Positions 58,672-64,000 of a DNA stretch of 64,000 nucleotides are shown one piece after another. The DNA is from Balanoglossus misakiensis. Its lineage: Eukaryota > Hemichordata. The translations under genes and the position numbers were made by a program. The DNA lies in NCBI GenBank assembly GCA_040954595.2, contig CM082584.2, forward strand, positions 8,618,001 through 8,682,000, read 5' to 3'. Below the pieces are notes generated by a model. It ran no database searches. It saw only the letters and a program-made list of their open reading frames with translations, and had not been told where the DNA came from. Position 1 is the stretch's first letter; every line of letters begins with the position of its first letter.

Positions 58672-61600
58672 GTAAGTCTATACAGTTTTATTAGTAAAGT
58701 TTACATGTAATCATATATGTATGTAGAAAATTGTACGTCAAGAGTACCTATGCATCCCATCACTAGGATTTTTGTCGCTCAGTCAATTTAATTTCGGACA
58801 AGTCACTTATAATTTCGTACAAACACATATCCATATTTAATGTAGGTGATTAACCATGGACGGTGTTGTGTTGGCTAGTTGCATTGGCTTTCATATACCG
58901 GAAAATGTTCTTGTGATTTCGTCACTTTCTTGAAACTTTCACGAAAGACTCGGTACAGGATGTCATCTCAAAAAAGTGTCCAGAAAAGTGGTGTCACCAT
59001 GCTAAATCACAAGATTGGCGGATCAAATTATTTGTTTCTTTACATGATTTTTTTACAATATTAAAACGCATTTCTGATTTCAAGGGGCTGGCTAAAGACC
59101 AACGTTGGGTGTATACAGAAACTTTTGGTGAGCAGTGATCCACCTGACAACAATGCCCCAGGTAAGAAAGTGATTTATTTGGTGGACTGATGGCAATGTC
59201 TTTGTGGTCGATAGGTTCAACGTTGCGTGTTTTACGGTTTTCGTATTCAGCTGTCCTGCCTTCTGACTAATTTTGTCAAATACAGAAATCAGTATTTTTT
59301 CTGCAAAAACGCGAAATTGTAGCATGCAGTTAGCATCTAGGGCCTATTGTCACATTCACAATTCGCAGGCCGAACAACACCGTCAGAAACTGGTACACCA
59401 TTGATGGAGGAAACCCGCGTTTATGATGAACCCGACCCGGCAGTTGTTCGCGCAGTTTCGGACCGAGAACGGAGGCGCAGTCCCGTGACGAGTGTTCCGG
59501 TGAGAACGCTGGTGCGTGTGGACAGCCTAGCGGAATACATCCGCAAAAAGAGAGCCAAAAACAAGATCAAAGAGGAGTATCATGTAAGCAAACATATCAC
59601 CACTCTTTTGATATCAGTACTTTCGATCGTTAAACCATGTAGGCCTACAATACCAAAGTAATATTCAGTTCAGAAATTTTTATTTATATAACTCATGACA
59701 TATGAGTGAAACGGACCGAGCGAAAGTAATGAAACACGTGTCTGTTGTCTAACACCCAGAGACTTCCGGGACCAAAGTACGCATCTACCGATGTTGGATC
59801 TGAAGATGCAAACAGACCCAAGAATCGCTTCAAGAACATCATAACATGTGAGGATGCTATACATTGTATTTCGTGTTGTTTTCTTGTTTTGTTTCAAATG
59901 TTTTTATTTATTGTACTTATCCTCGTCCTGATCGTCGTCGTCGTCATCATCATCATTTTCCTTAATTTTCATCAATAACATCCATCCTTTTGTTAAAATT
60001 CAGACGATCATTCCAGGGTGATACTAGAGACTATAGATGATATTCCGCATTCCGATTACATCAACGCCTCCTATATTGATGTAAGTTGTATATTCACTCA
60101 TTTTAGATGCAGAAATGTTAATATGAAAATATGTTAATTTTTCACGGAATTAACATCACGTGTAATACTTGTGTTGTGCATCCATTGAAAGGAGTCATTT
60201 TACCTGCTTCAATCCTTTTCACATCTTCAAACCCCGAAACCAAAAGTAATTGAGACAAAATTCAATATTTCGCGCTGTGATTCATTTTACTTATAAAAAC
60301 CAAAAATAAATGAAAGTCGGTAACACATTCTTTGTTTGAATATACAATTTTTTTTCCTGTGCAGGGTTACCAGAAAGAGAAAGCATATATATGTACTCAA
60401 GGTAAAGACATGTCAATTACTTGTATTTTATTTTTCCATCTAATGTTGAGTTGTTTGTTTGTTTGTTTTTCAGTGCAGATTTTAAAGTTCCGCTATCTGT
60501 CATTTTAGGCTACATGTTCTCTTCTGTCAGTTGTTCTGTTTATCAACTTTCTTATTCGCTTTCTTGAACATTGAATTGGTTATTTTTGTCTCATATGTCG
60601 TCCTGGAGGCTGAGACCTTGTATAAAATTGCACAAAAAAGTACATTGTGATTATTTACTCTTTCAGGACCCAAAAAAGAAACCATAAACGACTTCTGGAG
60701 AATGGTGTGGGAGAAAAACTCAGTTTCGATCTTGATGGCTACCAACATATACGAACAAGGAAGGGTTAGTTTATGCTTTTAAGTAAATCTAGATGTATTG
60801 CCTATACTTGCTGCTAAACACGAGCTGGCTCTCTAAGCATGAAATGATAACAGACCAAGATTTTACGATTTTTTTTCATCGTGATATACATGTATATGCG
60901 CAAACTTTAGCTTGCATTTCTATTACACATTTGTTTCGCGTAGTATATATACAGTGCTGTCCACACTTGTCGGATGTGTTTCCTAACACAACAACCATAT
61001 CTGTTCAATCCAGGAACGGTGTGCTCCATACTGGCCTGAACCGGCGGCCGGCGAAACGGCGTATGGAGACATCATTGTGCAGAACACCAGAGAGGAGTTC
61101 TTTGCCGACTCCGTGATCAGGACGTTTCGAGTCAAGCGGGTGAGTTCAAAGGTCACATGAAAAAAACCCGAGTGATGTCGATTTAACACGACATGGCTAC
61201 ACGTAGGAGGTGTGAAAGACCGAAATAATACGAGTTAGTCATAGAAAGTAACATGCATGTAGAAAATACAAGCTACATTTCAAGAGATGTGTCTAGAAAA
61301 ATATGCACTATACACCTCTGATGACGGAAGCAGAATTATTGTTTATATCATCGCCGATCTTCCAATACGTTATCTTTTCAACAGGGATCATCAATACGTG
61401 AAGTCAAACAATTTCAGTACACGACATGGCCTGACATGGATGTGCCGCAGTATCCGTCCGCCATACTTTCATTCCTGAGGCGAATCAATGAGTACACTCC
61501 TCGGAACGCTGGGCCATGGATAGTCCATTGCAGGTATGAGAACTCACTACAATAGGCCATTTTCAGAGCTCCACATCTTAATTATATTCGTTTGATAGAA

Positions 61601-64000
61601 CGACCGTATCTACTAGTACGTCACACATGAAAATTTTACTGCCATTTCCCGGAAGTACGAATAATTACAATTTCCCCTTCAAATGCAGTTGTATGGGAGA
61701 TTTCGAGACAATTCTCCCTCAAATAGTATAAGAGAATTCGAAAGTTTCAGGGTTATCTTTTTCCTCTCCGCGATATCCCCATTGAACTATTTCACCAGAT
61801 GGTGAAACTTAAGCAGAGGGATGCAAGTATTTCTTTTGTGTCTTATAAAACGGTTCCATTCTATAAATATACTTCATTTAAAGCACGAAAATATTGAATC
61901 ACTGATTTCACGATCAATTATGTCTCACAATGTTTTCTTGTAAAAGTGCCGGCGTGGGTCGAAGTGGAACATTTGTGACAATCGACGCCATGATGAAAAT
62001 GGCGGACGCTGAGGACGAGATCGACATTTACAAATTCGTTGAAGCGGGAAGACAAAACAGACCACAGTTTGTTCAAGTTCTTGTGAGTATCATAATCCAA
62101 GCGGTCCAAAGTAAAAAGTTTCCTTTTACAAAATGATCAACTGGTACAGTGAATTGTAAACTTTTTTTCAGACTAAAGTCAACATCTTTTTATCGCACAG
62201 TGGTTCCAATCGTGTTAACGTATAAAGTGGTGATTCGACACTTGAACGTTATTTTGGTTTTCATTTGACCACGGTTCTCTATATTCACGCAGGCACAATA
62301 CAATTTCATACACACTGTACTGTTGGAGGTAACTCTGTGTGGAATAACAGAAATATCAACCACAGATTTACATATCAAGATGAAACAGCTTAAGAGCTTG
62401 GATTCCCGATCACAAAGGACCGGTTTCCAGAAAGAATTTCAGGTGGTACATCTTTCCGTTGTTTTCCTCAGTGTCATGTTTAATGTAGTATTGATTATGT
62501 GTCTTGTAAGCTTTTTTTTATTAATTTCTATTTCAAACATATTCTTTTGCACGTGTCATGCTAAAAAGTTATCGTGTTTTTGCTAGTGGAACAGAAGGTT
62601 ACACAAACATACTGGAAAAAGGAAAGTTGTTGATTCAACCGCATAGTTGTGGATAATGGTATTACTCAATTTCCAAAGTCTAAGAAGGGGGAAGAATTCT
62701 GAATCTTATTTGTCGTTTAAGCTCTGGTATTTCTTCCCGTTTAGAACTTGGACAAAATATGCTTTCCGCCGAAGTCTGGAGAATGTGATAGTGGCAAACT
62801 CCCGGAAAACATAAAAAAGAACCGCTATCCCGATTTCTTGCCAAGTAAGATAATATTATACACATGTTTCCGCTGGTTCAGCTTCTTCAATTTTACAGCG
62901 GACTTGATTTCAAACCTAAGAGTATACATACTGTGGTAAAATAACAAAAACCGATTAGCAAATATAAACTTGATATTATCCTTCTGCATCTAGAAGAGTC
63001 AACGAGACCGTTTTTGATGACTGTCGTCGATGATCCATCAGCTACGGATTACATAAATGCCAGTTTCCTGCAAGTAAGTCTTTCTTTGTTTATGAAAATT
63101 AAATCTGGGAAAATGGACAACTGAGCAGGAAGATACCCGTACACTTTACTGACAAGTTACATTACTGGGATCGGCCCTTGTAAGTCAATCCAGAATGTGA
63201 CCCTCCTTTCGTTATATTCAAGACTGGGTACTACAACTATGCATCACCCTGCGATAAACACCTTTCGTTCCTAGGGTTACATGCGCAAGGATGCGTACCT
63301 GGCAACGCAGATGCCACTGAAAAATACCGTTGTGGATTTCTGGAGGATGGTATATGATTACAAATCACAGACTATCGTCATGCTCAATGATATGGAATCT
63401 GAAGACTTGGTGAGATAACTGTCTCGTTGAAATACACATTCTTACTGGTCTTTGTGAATGACGTTTCCATACCGTGTATTCTCCACGTGTTTGTAGAAAT
63501 AACATTTAAGACTGTGACAGAGCTCCATGACCTCTGGCAGCGATCTTTGCCGCACGGAAGTGATTTTAGTAAGTGATGCGGCGTATTCTGCGGGCTTACT
63601 TGTTATGTCTGTAAATCGTGCATCAAGATATATGATAAAATATAGTCATTTGAGGTGATTTATATCGCAGGGTCAGGGAAAATACTGGCGAGACGAAAGA
63701 ACGCAACAGTTTGGGCCGTTCCGTGTCGAAGTCTTGTCTCACACGTCCTCGAGTGGTTGTGACATTAGAAAAATGAAACTGACGAACAGCCACAAAAGCG
63801 TAAGTCTGATTTGTCTTAAATATTTCTCGGCGTATGTAAGGGTTTGCTACAATTTGTCATGACCCCTGTTTATAGCCATGACGACAAATTGAAGTGTTAG
63901 CATGTTCACCTTTGACATCGATACTGTGATCTTGGTCTTTCAGGAGGCCCCAATGTACATCCAGCATTTTTGTCTAGTAGATTGGCCACCTAGAGACAGT
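58577..64000 (+). CDS. Second receptor-type tyrosine phosphatase, apparently without ectodomain (3' partial)
   Basis: Coding exons: 58577-58671 (exon from 58566), 59085-59161, 59369-59583, 59760-59847, 60004-60080, 60365-60401, 60667-60764, 61014-61139, 61385-61533, 61947-62082, 62293-62442, 62745-62844, 62994-63073, 63275-63409, 63671-63799 and 63944-64000, which is cut by the window edge. They give 583 continuous codons. The order is transmembrane segment, juxtamembrane region, wedge, D1 and most of D2. Intron phases match phosphatase gene 1 from the transmembrane exon onward, so the two are tandem duplicates. D1 keeps WPD (Asp288) and [10 protein letters not shown] (Cys320) and should be active. 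No ectodomain exons were found upstream. The start ATG has a strong context but also sits in an exon with a phase-1-compatible acceptor, so an undetected upstream part is possible. Confidence 0.85.
59085..59583 (+). CDS. Phosphatase 2: juxtamembrane region and wedge
   Basis: Exons 59085-59161 and 59369-59583 encode about 98 residues. They include [17 protein letters not shown], a candidate phosphotyrosine docking site, then a basic RERRRSP segment and the wedge [19 protein letters not shown]. The sequence before the wedge is unrelated to that of phosphatase 1 and uses different exon lengths. Confidence 0.8.
59760..62442 (+). CDS. Phosphatase 2: catalytic PTP domain D1
   Basis: Exons 59760-59847, 60004-60080, 60365-60401, 60667-60764, 61014-61139, 61385-61533, 61947-62082 and 62293-62442. 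Motifs are [35 protein letters not shown] and DFWRMVW, the WPD loop TTWPDMDVP, the P-loop [10 protein letters not shown], and FVQVLAQYNF in the Q-loop. The catalytic Asp, Cys and Arg are all present. Two positions differ from the canonical set: Phe instead of Tyr in the phosphotyrosine loop, and Val instead of Thr in the Q-loop. Exon lengths and phases nearly match those of gene 1. Confidence 0.93.
62745..64000 (+). CDS. Phosphatase 2: D2 domain, cut by the window edge
   Basis: Exons 62745-62844, 62994-63073, 63275-63409, 63671-63799 and 63944-64000 encode the start of D2: [45 protein letters not shown] and [11 protein letters not shown]. The WPD Asp is replaced by Pro, so D2 is probably inactive. 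Its P-loop lies beyond the window. Confidence 0.88.

Noticed and set aside
1-64000. CRISPR arrays, bacterial operons, rRNA or tRNA genes
   Set aside because: The window is clearly metazoan, with spliced genes. No regularly spaced repeats were seen, and I recognised no tRNA or rRNA by eye, although a tRNA scan was not possible.

Overview
The window is eukaryotic. It has long AT-leaning non-coding stretches, short exons with GT..AG borders whose phases fit together, metazoan-only domain combinations (Ig, EGF, FN3 and tandem PTP domains), microsatellites and small non-autonomous DNA transposons. Compact introns of about 0.1-2.5 kb, an FYB/ADAP-type adaptor and a Tie-like EGF block suggest an invertebrate bilaterian. 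I lean towards an invertebrate deuterostome such as amphioxus or a relative, but I cannot fix the species from sequence alone.

Layout. Bases 1 to about 23.4 kb are almost gene-free. They hold one doubtful 89-codon reading frame near 2 kb, a long CT microsatellite at 21.7 kb and a few clusters of transcription-factor motifs. From 23.8 to 32.5 kb on the plus strand lies an 11-exon gene (579 codons) for an FYB/ADAP-like adaptor: proline-rich linker, a series of acidic Tyr-Asp-Asp-Val-type motifs, a charged helix and one helically extended SH3 domain. Its predicted 3' end is only about 0.3 kb from the next promoter. From 34.4 to 49.7 kb on the plus strand lies a complete receptor-type protein tyrosine phosphatase of about 35 exons (1754 codons without one doubtful exon): signal peptide, two Ig-like domains, two or three EGF modules, seven FN3-type domains, a transmembrane segment, an active D1 phosphatase domain and an inactive D2. 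After a non-coding interval, a second receptor-type phosphatase runs from 58.6 kb off the right edge. It shares the exon phases of the first but appears to begin at its transmembrane exon, so it would have essentially no ectodomain.

The most unusual point is that the first phosphatase carries an Ig-Ig-EGF-EGF-(EGF)-FN3 ectodomain whose EGF block resembles that of the angiopoietin receptors Tie1/Tie2, but on a phosphatase rather than a kinase. All three genes are phosphotyrosine-signalling components in one head-to-tail cluster: an adaptor built from tyrosine motifs and two transmembrane phosphatases. Whether they act together is inference. Five copies of an 80-95 bp TTAA-flanked foldback element, with termini resembling piggyBac-type elements, lie in introns and spacers from 28 kb rightwards.

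Exons were placed by hand from splice consensus, reading-frame continuity and domain similarity. No transcript or database evidence was available.
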